A stretch of 64,000 nucleotides of DNA from Chloroflexota bacterium (lineage in GTDB: Bacteria; Chloroflexota; Limnocylindria; Limnocylindrales; CSP1-4). This document shows positions 17,844 through 26,282 of this stretch, piece by piece. The stretch's first letter is position 1, and each line of letters starts with the position of its first letter. The stretch lies in assembly GCA_017853275.1 (NCBI GenBank), contig JAFMJV010000008.1:20530-84529 (forward strand), written 5' to 3'. Under the pieces are notes generated by a model. That model was not told where the DNA came from, searched no databases, and saw only the letters and a list, made by a program, of their open reading frames with translations. The translations under genes were made by a program, and so were the position numbers.

Positions 17844-19301
17844 TCAGCCGGCCGGGGAGGCGCCCCCGCGCAGCTCCGCTGCCCGCGCGTAGAGGCGCGC
17901 GTAGCGCTGGGCCGGACCGGCCCAGGAGGGGTCCGCGGTCATCCCGCGCCGCACGATCGCTGCGCGCCGGCCGGGGTCCGCGAGCGCCTCGATCGCGCGC
18001 CGGACGGCGTCGGCGAAGGCGGCCGGGTCCGCATCCGCGAAGACGAAGCCATTCCCGGTGGCAGGCTCGGCATCCGCGTCCCGGATCGTGTCCGCCAGAC
18101 CCCCGGTCCGGCGCACCACGGGGATCGTCCCGTAGCGCAGCGCGATCAGCTGGCCCTGCCCGGAGGGCTCGAAGCGCGACGGCATGAGGAAGAGGTCCGC
18201 GCCGGCGTAGATCCGGCGCGCCGCGTCGCGGTCGAAGCGGTCGAGGACGACGACCCGGCCGGGGTTCGCGCGGGCGAGCTCGTGGAGCCCCGCCACCAGG
18301 CGCTCGTCCCCCGTCCCGAGGACGACGAGCCGGGCCCCGGAGCGGACGAGCCCGGGCGCCGCGGCGGCGACGAGATCGAAGCCCTTCTGGGGATCGAGCC
18401 GGCCGACGAGGCCGAGGATCGGTCCGTTGGGATCGAGGCCGAGCCGCGCGCACAGGTCGGTGCGGCAGCGCTCCTTGCCCGCGGGATCCGCCGCGGAGTA
18501 GGGGGCGGCGAGGGCCGCGTCCTCCGCCGGGTCCCAGAGGGCGGTATCGATCCCGTTGAGGATCCCGCCGTAGCGATCGCCCCGCTCGCGCAGGAGGTCG
18601 TCCAGGCCGGCGCCGTACTCGGGGGTGAGCGACTCCCGGGCGTAGGTGGGGCTGACGGTGTTCACGAGATCGGCGTGGCGGACCGCCTCCCGGAGGAGGT
18701 CCACGCCGTGCCGGTCGCCGATGGCATCGGGGAGATCCATCACCCAGGCCCGGTCGCGGGGGACCCAGCCGTGGTAGGCGAGGTTGTGACAGGTGAGGAT
18801 CGAGGCGGTCCGGGCGAGGAGCGGGTCCACCCGGTAGCGCGTCTCGAGGGAGAGGATCGCCGGGGCCGCCTGCCAGTCGTGGCCGTGGAGGATGTCCACC
18901 GGGCGTGCCTCGGCGCGGATCGTCTCGAGCGCGGCGCGGCCGAGGATCGAGAAGCGCGCGGCGTTGTCCGGGAAGTCGCCCTCGGGACCGCCGTAGAACC
19001 CGTCGCGGTGGAAGGACGGGTCATGCTCCACGAAGCGGACCCGGTAGCCGTCCCCCTCCCCGCTGCGGATCGTCACCGGGACCCGCCGGACCCCGCTCCC
19101 CTCCTCCGTCCCGAGCGGGACCTGGACGGAGAGCGCGCTCAGCTCGGAGGGGAGATGCGCGATGCCGCGGTAGCGCGGCAGGTAGACGTCCACCCGGTGT
19201 CCGGCCCGGCCGAGGGCACGCGCGAGCGCGTCCACGACATCGGCGAGGCCGCCGGTCTTGGCATAGGGCTCGCACTCCGAGGTGACCATCGCGATGCGCA
19301 T
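17844..19301 (-). CDS. glgA: glycogen synthase
   Basis: A 485-residue GT5 glycosyltransferase. It begins MRIAMVTSECEPYAKTGGLADVVDALARAL, where KTGGLADVV is the ADP-glucose binding motif. Later blocks include ILHGHDWQAAPA, LTCHNLAYHG, VNTVSPTYARE, YGGILNGIDTALWDP, LGLVGRLDPQKGFDL and the catalytic-site region FLMPSRFEPSGQGQLIALRYGTIPVVRRTGGLADTI. It transfers glucose from ADP-glucose (possibly UDP-glucose) to the growing alpha-1,4-glucan. Its partner in glycogen turnover, an alpha-glucan phosphorylase, is divergently encoded with only 104 bases between starts. TACGAT lies exactly six bases before the ATG. Confidence 0.93.
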   Translation of the reverse strand: MRIAMVTSECEPYAKTGGLADVVDALARALGRAGHRVDVYLPRYRGIAHLPSELSALSVQVPLGTEEGSGVRRVPVTIRSGEGDGYRVRFVEHDPSFHRDGFYGGPEGDFPDNAARFSILGRAALETIRAEARPVDILHGHDWQAAPAILSLETRYRVDPLLARTASILTCHNLAYHGWVPRDRAWVMDLPDAIGDRHGVDLLREAVRHADLVNTVSPTYARESLTPEYGAGLDDLLRERGDRYGGILNGIDTALWDPAEDAALAAPYSAADPAGKERCRTDLCARLGLDPNGPILGLVGRLDPQKGFDLVAAAAPGLVRSGARLVVLGTGDERLVAGLHELARANPGRVVVLDRFDRDAARRIYAGADLFLMPSRFEPSGQGQLIALRYGTIPVVRRTGGLADTIRDADAEPATGNGFVFADADPAAFADAVRRAIEALADPGRRAAIVRRGMTADPSWAGPAQRYARLYARAAELRGGASPAG

Positions 19302-19307
19302 CGGCGC

Positions 19308-19313
19308 ATCGTA
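19308..19313 (-). promoter_or_regulatory. -10 box TACGAT, leaderless start of glgA
   Basis: TACGAT on the minus strand, six bases before the glgA ATG; no Shine-Dalgarno sequence is present. Confidence 0.6.
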
Positions 19314-19370
19314 CGCGCTCGACCCGATGGGGATCCTCCGCCGGCCGGGCGCTTCCGCCCGGACCGCGCT

Positions 19371-19380
19371 AAACCGGTTT
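19371..19380. promoter_or_regulatory. AAACCGGTTT palindrome between glgA and glgP
   Basis: A perfect 10-bp palindrome with a central CG, the form typical of LacI-family operators. It lies 14 bases before the -10 of glgP, in the -35 region, and in the shared divergent control region of glgA. A sugar-responsive repressor binding here is plausible but unproven. Confidence 0.4.
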
Positions 19381-19393
19381 TCCCCGCCTCCGG

Positions 19394-19399
19394 TAGCAT
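19394..19399 (+). promoter_or_regulatory. -10 box TAGCAT, leaderless start of glgP
   Basis: TAGCAT lies exactly six bases before the GTG of the phosphorylase gene, without a ribosome binding site. Confidence 0.6.
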
Positions 19400-19405
19400 C
19401 CCCGC

Positions 19406-21556
19406 GTGAGCCACCTGACGATCCCCACGATCCCCGCCCCGGGGCTCCGCCTCCCCCCGCCGCTGGCCGGTCTCGAGCGTCTCGCCACGAACCTCGCCTG
19501 GGCCTGGCACCCGGAGACCCGCGAGCTCTTCTCGCGCATCGACCGGGCCCTCTGGACGAAGCACCGCAACCCGGTGCGCGTCCTGCGCGTGGCCCGCGAC
19601 TGGTCCACGCTCCTGGACGATCCGGACTTCATGGTCCTCTACCGGACCGCGCTCGCCCGCTTCGATGCCTACATGGCGGCGGGTCACGACCACTGGTTCG
19701 AGCGGCACCACGGGAGCGACGTCAGCGGGCCGATCGCCTACTTCTGCGCCGAGTTCGGGCTCCACGAATCGCTCGGGATCTACTCCGGCGGCCTCGGGGT
19801 CCTCGCGGGCGACCACTGCAAGGCCGCCTCGGACATGGCGCTCCCGTTCGTGGGTGTCGGCCTCCTCTACCGACGCGGCTACTTCCGCCAGACGATCGAT
19901 GCGGACGGCCACCAGGAGCACGCCTACCCGGACCTGGACCCTGCGCGGCTGGGGATCCTGCGCGTCACCGGCGCGGATGGCGAGCCGCTCACGATCCCCC
20001 TGGAGCTCCCCGGCCGGACCCTCCACGTCGCGGTCTGGATGGTGAAGGTGGGACGGGTCCCGCTCCTCCTTCTCGATACGGACACCCCGCTGAACGAGGA
20101 CCGTGACCGGCCGATCACCCACATCCTCTACGTCCGCGGCCGCGAGATGCGGCTCCACCAGGAGCTCGTCCTCGGCGCGGGCGGCGTGCGTGCCCTGCGG
20201 GCGCTGGGGATCGCGCCCTCGGTCTGGCACCTCAACGAGGGCCACTCCGCGCTCATGCTCGTGGAGCGGGCGCGGGAGCACGTGGCGGCCGGGGCCACCC
20301 CGGAGGCGGCGCTCGCCCGGGTGAAGGCGGATGCCGTCTTCACGATCCATACCCCGGTCTCGGCGGGGAACGAGCGCTTCGACGCGGACCTCCTCCGCCG
20401 CGTGGCAGGACCGCTTCTGGCGGGGAGCGCGCTCCCCATCGAGCGGGTCCTGGAGCTCGGCCGCGGCGTGGACGGCGACCCCGCGCAGTTCGACATGACC
20501 GCCTTCTCGCTCCGGCTCAGCCATGGCGCGAACGCGGTGAGCCGGCTCCACGCGGAGACGGCGAACTCCACCTGGGGCGATCTGCCCGGCAAGCGGATCG
20601 GGGCCGTGACGAACGGCGTCCACGGCCCGACCTGGGTCGGCGCTCCGATGGCCGGGCTCCTCGCCGGGATCGGCGGGGACCTGGACCGGCTGGAGCACGA
20701 CGACCCCGCCGACCGCTTCTGGGAGCGCCTCGAGCGGATCTCGGACGAGAAGCTCTGGGAGCGCCACCTGGAGCAGAAGCTCCGCCTCGCGGAGCACGCC
20801 CGCCGCCGGCTGCGGAGCCAGCTCGCGCGTCACGGCGAGGCCCCGGACGAGCTCGGCCGGCTGGCGGAGGTCCTGGACCCCGGGATCCTCACGATCGGCT
20901 TCGCCCGGCGCTTCGCGACCTACAAGCGGGCGGGCCTCCTCTTCAGCGATGAGGAGCGCCTCGCGCGGATCCTGTGGAACGCGGAGCGGCCCGTCCAGAT
21001 CGTCTTCGCGGGGAAGGCGCACCCGGCGGACCGGCCGGGCCAGCGGGTGATCGAGGAGATCTTCGGGCGGACGCGCGCGGGCCGGCTGAAGGGCCGCGTC
21101 TTCATCCTCGAGGACTACGACATGCGCGAAGGCCGTTACCTCGTCCAGGGCGTGGATGTCTGGCTGAACAACCCGCGCCGGCCGCTCGAGGCCTCCGGGA
21201 CGAGCGGCATGAAGGCCGCCATGAACGGGGTGCCGAACTGCTCCGTCCTGGACGGCTGGTGGGACGAGGGCTGGCGCGGCGCGAACGGGTGGGCGATCGG
21301 CGGCCGCGAGCAGAACCCGGACGAGGGGGCCCAGGACTGGGCGGACGCCCAGTCGCTCTACCGGATCCTCGAGGAGGAGATCGTGCCGCGCTGGTACACG
21401 CGCGATGCGGACGGCCTGCCGCGCGCATGGATCGCCACGATGCGCGAGGCGATGCGCACCTCGCTCTGGGACTTCTCCACCACGCGGATGCTCGAGCAGT
21501 ACGTGGAGGAGCTCTACCTCCCGGCGGCCGCATCGGGAGCCGCAGCCGGCCGCTGA
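19406..21556 (+). CDS. glgP: alpha-glucan (glycogen) phosphorylase
   Basis: A 716-residue GT35 enzyme of the shorter bacterial alpha-glucan phosphorylase type. The N-terminal block LAGLERLATNLAWAWHPETRELF is the DUF3417-like region of this subgroup. The catalytic part shows IAYFCAEFGLHESLGIYSGGLGVLAGDH, WHLNEGHSAL, TIHTPVSAGNERF, TNGVHGPTWV, IGFARRFATYKRA, and the PLP-lysine segment EASGTSGMKAAMNGVPNCSVLDGWWDEG. It releases glucose-1-phosphate from alpha-1,4-glucans using phosphate. Divergent from glgA, so glycogen synthesis and breakdown share one control region containing the AAACCGGTTT palindrome. Confidence 0.93.
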   Translation: MSHLTIPTIPAPGLRLPPPLAGLERLATNLAWAWHPETRELFSRIDRALWTKHRNPVRVLRVARDWSTLLDDPDFMVLYRTALARFDAYMAAGHDHWFERHHGSDVSGPIAYFCAEFGLHESLGIYSGGLGVLAGDHCKAASDMALPFVGVGLLYRRGYFRQTIDADGHQEHAYPDLDPARLGILRVTGADGEPLTIPLELPGRTLHVAVWMVKVGRVPLLLLDTDTPLNEDRDRPITHILYVRGREMRLHQELVLGAGGVRALRALGIAPSVWHLNEGHSALMLVERAREHVAAGATPEAALARVKADAVFTIHTPVSAGNERFDADLLRRVAGPLLAGSALPIERVLELGRGVDGDPAQFDMTAFSLRLSHGANAVSRLHAETANSTWGDLPGKRIGAVTNGVHGPTWVGAPMAGLLAGIGGDLDRLEHDDPADRFWERLERISDEKLWERHLEQKLRLAEHARRRLRSQLARHGEAPDELGRLAEVLDPGILTIGFARRFATYKRAGLLFSDEERLARILWNAERPVQIVFAGKAHPADRPGQRVIEEIFGRTRAGRLKGRVFILEDYDMREGRYLVQGVDVWLNNPRRPLEASGTSGMKAAMNGVPNCSVLDGWWDEGWRGANGWAIGGREQNPDEGAQDWADAQSLYRILEEEIVPRWYTRDADGLPRAWIATMREAMRTSLWDFSTTRMLEQYVEELYLPAAASGAAAGR

Positions 21557-21572
21557 GGCCCGGCCGCGCCGG

Positions 21573-22439
21573 CTACTCCGGCGTCCCCAGGTAGCGCGCC
21601 CAGCCGAAGGCCTCCGCGAAGCCGAGCCGGGCGTAGGTCCGGCGGGCGGCCTCGTTCTCCTCCTCCACGGAGAGCCAGACGATCCGGTGTCCGGTCGCCA
21701 TCCCCGCGCGGGTGACGATCGTGGCAAGGAGCGTCCCGTAGCCCTGGCGCCGCCACGGCTCGCGCACGCCGAGCCCGTAGATCCCCGCGACCCCGGCGCC
21801 CGAGGAGAGGCGCGCGACCGCGATCGGCTCGTCGTGGAGCCGGACGACGAAGGCACGCAGGCCGCCCGCCGCGAGGGCCGCTGCGAGGGCCGCCCGGCGG
21901 GCCGGTGCCTCCACCTCCGGGAGGCCGAAGATCTCGCGCTCCACCGCCTCGTGGGTCTCCACGGAGCGGGGCTGGACGGCCTCGATGCGCATCGCCGGGT
22001 CGAGGTGGGGGATGACGGTCGCCCGGCCGACCCAGAGGACCGTCTCCCGATGGACGGCGCGCCAGCCGATCCGCTCCAGGGCGCTGCCGAGGCCGATCGG
22101 CCGGTCCAGGCGATCCGCCACGAGAAGGGTGGGCCAGGTCCCCCAGCGGCGGTAGAGCTGCACGACCTGGGCGAGCGACTGGCGCCACGCCTGCGGGGTC
22201 CAGCGGGGGAGCGCCGCGTAGTTCCCAGCCGGTCCGGCACCGTCGTGGCGGATGAGATGGACACCGAGCCGCGGGTCGTCCGTGATCGTCGCCCCGGCGT
22301 GGACCGGGAGGCTCGCCAGGTGGCGCAGGATCGCCACCAGCTCGTCCGGGGAGGGCGGGGCGACCTCCGGCTCCGCGTCCTCGCGTGGCCGGGCGGTCTC
22401 GGGGCGGCGCGCAGGGGTCTCGGGTCGGAGCTCGCTCAT
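21573..22439 (-). CDS. GNAT family N-acetyltransferase
   Basis: About 288 residues from ATG 22439. The C-terminal half is a GNAT domain: VARLSSGAGVAGIYGLGVREPWRRQGYGTLLATIVTRA contains the acetyl-CoA binding R/Q-x-x-G-x-G/A motif (RRQGYG), and NEAARRTYARLGF is the typical motif B. The N-terminal half (about 1-140) has no recognised domain but resembles a degenerate GNAT-like region (TLLVADRLDRPIGLGSALERIGW), so a double-GNAT arrangement is possible. The acceptor substrate is unknown. TAGCAT stands ten bases before the ATG and contains the TAG stop of the upstream FG-GAP gene. Confidence 0.8.
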   Translation of the reverse strand: MSELRPETPARRPETARPREDAEPEVAPPSPDELVAILRHLASLPVHAGATITDDPRLGVHLIRHDGAGPAGNYAALPRWTPQAWRQSLAQVVQLYRRWGTWPTLLVADRLDRPIGLGSALERIGWRAVHRETVLWVGRATVIPHLDPAMRIEAVQPRSVETHEAVEREIFGLPEVEAPARRAALAAALAAGGLRAFVVRLHDEPIAVARLSSGAGVAGIYGLGVREPWRRQGYGTLLATIVTRAGMATGHRIVWLSVEEENEAARRTYARLGFAEAFGWARYLGTPE

Positions 22440-22449
22440 CGGGACCGCG

Positions 22450-22455
22450 ATGCTA
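22450..22455 (-). promoter_or_regulatory. -10 box TAGCAT for the GNAT gene, sharing the upstream stop codon
   Basis: TAGCAT on the minus strand ends ten bases before the GNAT ATG. Its first three bases are the TAG stop codon of the preceding FG-GAP gene, so the promoter is embedded in the end of that gene. Confidence 0.45.
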
Positions 22456-24894
22456 GCAGGGAGCCGTGCGTGTCCCGGTCGTGGGCCCCGGGGCCGGGTC
22501 GAGCTCGATGAGCCGGACGGGCGCGGGGGCATCACGGCCATCGAGGACGAGGAAGCCGTCCCGCCCGTCTCCGTCCCGGTCCAGCGCGATGACCGAGTCG
22601 GCCCCCGCACCCGGCACCCCCGGGATCGCGATCGCCCGCGACCGAAGCCCGCACCCCCGGGAGAGGAAGAGGCGGTCCGGCGCATCACCGGACCCGCCGA
22701 CGATCGCGTAGAGATCGTCGGCGCCGTCCCCGTCCGCGTCTCCGGCCGCGAGCGCGATGGCATCCGGGACCCGGACCTGCCAGGCGAAGCGGAGACGCCC
22801 GTCCGCATCCGCGAGGGCGGTGCGCACGATGGCGCCGTCGGTCACGGCGAGGTCAGGCCGCCCGTCCCCGTCGAAGTCCCCGATCGCGGCCGAACGGGCG
22901 CGGAAGCCCCGGAAGGCGATCCCGGGGTCGGCCTCCACGAACCGGCCACCGGTGTTCATCGAGATCCGGATCCCCTGGTCGCCGGAGAAGAGGGAGTGCC
23001 GGCAGACCACGATGTCCGGCCGGCCGTCCCGGTCCAGGTCGGCGGTGAGGGCGCATCCCGCCCCCGTCCAGCCGTCCAGGCCGGCCCCCGGATCGCGCAC
23101 GAACCGCCCCGCGTCGTTGCGCAGGAAGCGCGAGAGGCTGGGGAGACCGTCGTAGCGGTCCCGCTCCGGGACGAGGTAGAGGTCGTCATCCCCGTCCCCG
23201 TCCGCGTCCAGCAGGAGCGCTCTCCGGCCGCGTGAGAGGGGATCGACGACCCCACGGGCGGCGGCCTCGTCCGTCACCGGGCCGGCTCCGAGGATGTCGG
23301 CCCACAGCTCGTCCGCACGGAGGCCGGTCCCCCGGAAGGCGCCCACGGTGCAGGCAAGGTCCAGGAGGGGATCCCCATCCACGTTCCCGGCCGCGCAGCC
23401 GTGGCGATCGGGCGCCGTGGTGGCAGCGTCGGCCGGCGCGGGGGCGAACCGCCCGCCCACGTTCCGGAAGACCCGGAGAGGCGCGGAATGGGTCCCGATC
23501 ACGAGGTCCGTCGCCCCATCGGAATCGAGGTCGGCCGCCACCGCTCCCCAGGTCCGGCTGACGACGTCCAGGCCCGCCTCCACCGCGCGATCGGCGAGGA
23601 TGCCGTGGCGCGTCCGCCAGGGCCCCCGGTCGAGCGGGTCGGCCGCCGGCGAGCCGGGGACGGGCGGGGCCTCGTCGTCCATCCCGCCCTCCGCCACCTC
23701 CGGCTCCGCGGCGCCCAGGGGGCGGCGGACCTCCTCCCGGGATCCGATCGGAGGGAAGGGGCGCCAGCCACCCGCTCCGCATCGGAGCCACGCCTGGAGC
23801 CCTCCAAAGGAGCGGCCGACGATCCAGGTCGTCCCGTCCGCGGCGGCCGCCCCCTGGGGGACGAAGGAGCGGGGGATCGCCTGGGGCGGGTGGAACCACG
23901 CCTCGCCGCGGCCGTCGGCGGTGAGCGTCACCCCGGCGAGGATGCCGCCCGCCTCCGGCGGGAGGACCGCACGGATGATCGTCGCGGCCCCGACCTCCCC
24001 CGGGTCGGACAGGGACGGCTCGCTCACGCGCTCCCCGGTGAGATCGAGGACGAGCGGAAGGTAGGCGTCGCCCCGGCGCACCATCCCGCCCGCCCGGAGC
24101 GCCCCGTCGTCGGCGCGTCCGATCGCAGCGAGGAGCGCCTCATCACCGAGATCGGGAAGGGTGAGACGGTGCCAGCCGGTGGGATCGCGCCGGACGATGA
24201 GCGGCCGGAGGATGCCGCCCTGATGCTCCCAGCCCACCGCGACCGGCCGGCCGACTGCGTCGCGGGCCAGCGCGAGCAACGCCCCGTCGCTCACCGGGAG
24301 CGGATAGCCGTCCGTACGGATCGTCTCGCGCACGAGCCCGGCGGGCGAGCCCCGCAGGAGGAGCGGCGCGTATCCCATGGCGGTCGTGATCGATCCGGCG
24401 ACGACGATCTCGTCACCTGCCACGGAGAGCGCGAGGGGGAGGACTCCGGCCGGGATCGACGGTGTCGCGATCGGCTCCCATCCATCGAGGAGGGTGAGCC
24501 GTCCGACCATCGCGACGATGCGGGCGCCGTTCCCCCACCCGGCGGTGATCGGGAGGCCATCCGGGCCGGCGGCGATCGCGGTCGTCATCCCGATCCCCCG
24601 GTCGGCCGCGCGATGGAGGTACCAGGCTCCGTCGCGGACCCGGGCGAGGACCGGGCGCAACAGGTTCCGGGTGACCCGGAAGCCGGTCAGATAGAGCGGG
24701 TCCCCGGGCAGGATCCCCATCGCGAGACCGGGGATCGCGATCGTGGGAGGGACCGGTCCGGCACAGGCCTCGGCGCTGCCGGCCGGGGCCGGCGAGGCGG
24801 CGGGGACGGCAGCACGCCCACCCACCCCGCCCACGAGCACGAGGAGAGCGAGGATCGCGAGCATCAGGCCGAGGGGAGCACGGGAGCGGGGCAC
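22453..24894 (-). CDS. secreted FG-GAP/VCBS repeat protein, paralog 1
   Basis: About 813 residues from GTG 24894 (other candidates: ATG 24930, GTG 24948). A signal peptide (APLGLMLAILALLVLVGGVGG) leads an N-terminal half of repeated beta motifs such as GWGNGARIVAMVGR, GWEHQGGILRPLIVRRDPTGWHRL and GGMVRRGDAYLPLVLDL. The C-terminal half has FG-GAP repeats with calcium-loop motifs: DLDSDGATDLVIG, DADGDGDDDLYLV, DLDRDGRPDIVV, DFDGDGRPDLAV, DADGDGADDLYAIV, DRDGDGRDGFLVLD. These build integrin-like beta-propellers that bind calcium and usually act in adhesion or extracellular binding. A full-length paralog lies at 28290-30860. Ligand unknown. Confidence 0.82.
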   Translation of the reverse strand: MPRSRAPLGLMLAILALLVLVGGVGGRAAVPAASPAPAGSAEACAGPVPPTIAIPGLAMGILPGDPLYLTGFRVTRNLLRPVLARVRDGAWYLHRAADRGIGMTTAIAAGPDGLPITAGWGNGARIVAMVGRLTLLDGWEPIATPSIPAGVLPLALSVAGDEIVVAGSITTAMGYAPLLLRGSPAGLVRETIRTDGYPLPVSDGALLALARDAVGRPVAVGWEHQGGILRPLIVRRDPTGWHRLTLPDLGDEALLAAIGRADDGALRAGGMVRRGDAYLPLVLDLTGERVSEPSLSDPGEVGAATIIRAVLPPEAGGILAGVTLTADGRGEAWFHPPQAIPRSFVPQGAAAADGTTWIVGRSFGGLQAWLRCGAGGWRPFPPIGSREEVRRPLGAAEPEVAEGGMDDEAPPVPGSPAADPLDRGPWRTRHGILADRAVEAGLDVVSRTWGAVAADLDSDGATDLVIGTHSAPLRVFRNVGGRFAPAPADAATTAPDRHGCAAGNVDGDPLLDLACTVGAFRGTGLRADELWADILGAGPVTDEAAARGVVDPLSRGRRALLLDADGDGDDDLYLVPERDRYDGLPSLSRFLRNDAGRFVRDPGAGLDGWTGAGCALTADLDRDGRPDIVVCRHSLFSGDQGIRISMNTGGRFVEADPGIAFRGFRARSAAIGDFDGDGRPDLAVTDGAIVRTALADADGRLRFAWQVRVPDAIALAAGDADGDGADDLYAIVGGSGDAPDRLFLSRGCGLRSRAIAIPGVPGAGADSVIALDRDGDGRDGFLVLDGRDAPAPVRLIELDPAPGPTTGTRTAPC

Positions 24895-24960
24895 GATGCG
24901 TGGAGGATGCCCGAACCGTCCGCAGCCCATCGGCGGCGGCCCCGCCACCGCCGGCGGTCC

Positions 24961-26184
24961 TCAGCCTGTCCCGCCGAGAAGACGCCGGATGAGGAGCGTG
25001 GCGGCGAGGCGGGGACGCAGATCCGCGTCGATCTCCGCGTGGCCGAGGAGGCGCGCGATCCGCTCCAGGCGATAGCCCACGGTCCGTGGGGCGACGCCGA
25101 GCGCCCGGGCGGTGGCCAGGATCGAGGACCCCGAGGCGAGCCAGGCATCGAGGGTCGCCACGAGCGCCTCCCCTCCACGGGACGCCGTGAGCAGCGGCCC
25201 GAGCCAGCGTTCCACCGCGGCGGCGGCAAGGATCGGGTCCGCCACGAGCGCCCGCTCCAGCGCCAGGTCCGCCACGGCGTGGATCTCGCCGGGTGGCCGC
25301 GCGCTCGGGAGGACCCGCGCGGCATCAAGCAGCGCGATCCATGCGTTGGGGAGCGCGTCGAGCGGCCCGGGGGGTGCGGCCACCGCCCACCACGCGCCGT
25401 CGGCGACGCCGAGCAGGGCAGCGGCGGCGGGTCCCGGCTCCCGCCACGGCCCCGCGATCACGAGGACCAGGTCCCCGTCCCGCACGCTGACCAGGTGCGG
25501 CCGGCGGGCGGGGTCGCGTGCGAGCCGCCGTCCGACCTCCTCTGCCTCCGGCCCCTCGTCCGCGAGCTCGCTCCGTCCACGCACCAGGACGAGGCCGTAG
25601 GGGAGGCGCGGGTCGAGCCCCACGAGCGTGGCGCGGCGCGCCCGTCGTGATTCCGCCACCGCTCCGGCAGCCGGGGCAAGGAGCTCGTCCAGGACCGCGC
25701 GTCGCGTCGCGCCGGCCCGCGCGGCGAGGGCGCGCTCCGCCCCGGTGTAGCCGTCCGCCAGCGCCGCGGCGACATCGTCCCCGACCCTCAGGAGGACCGA
25801 GCCGAGCTCGGCGAGGAGCTCGGGACCGGCGACCGGCGCGGCGCGCTTCGTCGCGCTCTCCGGTCCGGTGGCGTGCTCCCAGACGACCCAGGCGGTGGAG
25901 AGCCAGGCATCGAGCGGCTCCGCGAGCGGGCGCCCCGCGCGGGCTGCCGCGGCCCCGTCCGCGCGGAGGCGGAGCGCCTCGGCGGCCGGGACCCGTCCCC
26001 CGGGGCCGAGGATGCCGAGGAGCCGCGTCACCACCTCCCCGGGATCGAGGCCGGCCCCGGCCTCCCCGAGGTCGGCGGCCACCGCCCGGGCGATCTCCGG
26101 GATCCGGATCCGCAACGACGCGAGGAGCTCCTCCCATTCCTTGCCGATTTCCGGCAACGGATACACGTCCATCTCGTCCTCCAT
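24961..26184 (-). CDS. PucR/CdaR-type transcriptional regulator
   Basis: A 407-residue protein. The C-terminus LVATLDAWLASGSSILATARALGVAPRTVGYRLERIARLLG is the PucR-type helix-turn-helix that ends this regulator class. The N-terminal two thirds have an all-helical region (about 1-150) and a middle alpha/beta domain with no obvious ligand signature. Such regulators often control purine, diacid or amino acid use, generally acting on neighbouring genes. Its promoter region is shared with htpX; its own target cannot be deduced. The following FG-GAP gene starts 12 to 66 bases after its stop, depending on start choice, so they may be co-transcribed. Confidence 0.8.
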   Translation of the reverse strand: MEDEMDVYPLPEIGKEWEELLASLRIRIPEIARAVAADLGEAGAGLDPGEVVTRLLGILGPGGRVPAAEALRLRADGAAAARAGRPLAEPLDAWLSTAWVVWEHATGPESATKRAAPVAGPELLAELGSVLLRVGDDVAAALADGYTGAERALAARAGATRRAVLDELLAPAAGAVAESRRARRATLVGLDPRLPYGLVLVRGRSELADEGPEAEEVGRRLARDPARRPHLVSVRDGDLVLVIAGPWREPGPAAAALLGVADGAWWAVAAPPGPLDALPNAWIALLDAARVLPSARPPGEIHAVADLALERALVADPILAAAAVERWLGPLLTASRGGEALVATLDAWLASGSSILATARALGVAPRTVGYRLERIARLLGHAEIDADLRPRLAATLLIRRLLGGTG

Positions 26185-26208
26185 CGGCGAACACCTGCCG
26201 TTCCCGTG

Positions 26209-26218
26209 AGGATACTCT
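26209..26218. promoter_or_regulatory. overlapping divergent -10 boxes (TATCCT minus, TACTCT plus)
   Basis: The ten bases AGGATACTCT contain TATCCT on the minus strand, 24 bases before the pucR-like ATG, and TACTCT on the plus strand, five bases before an ATG at 26224. The plus-strand ATG opens a 29-codon proline-rich frame that overlaps the htpX start in another frame. The two promoters cannot be occupied at the same time. Confidence 0.45.
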
Positions 26219-26282
26219 GCCCCATGACGCCAGCGCGTCCCGGACGGCCGCCCGGCCCTCCGGCTCCGGACCTGATGGATCG

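Noticed and set aside
19139-22264. 1041-aa minus-strand frame
   Set aside because: Antisense to glgP and out of frame with glgA and the GNAT gene; no recognisable domain.
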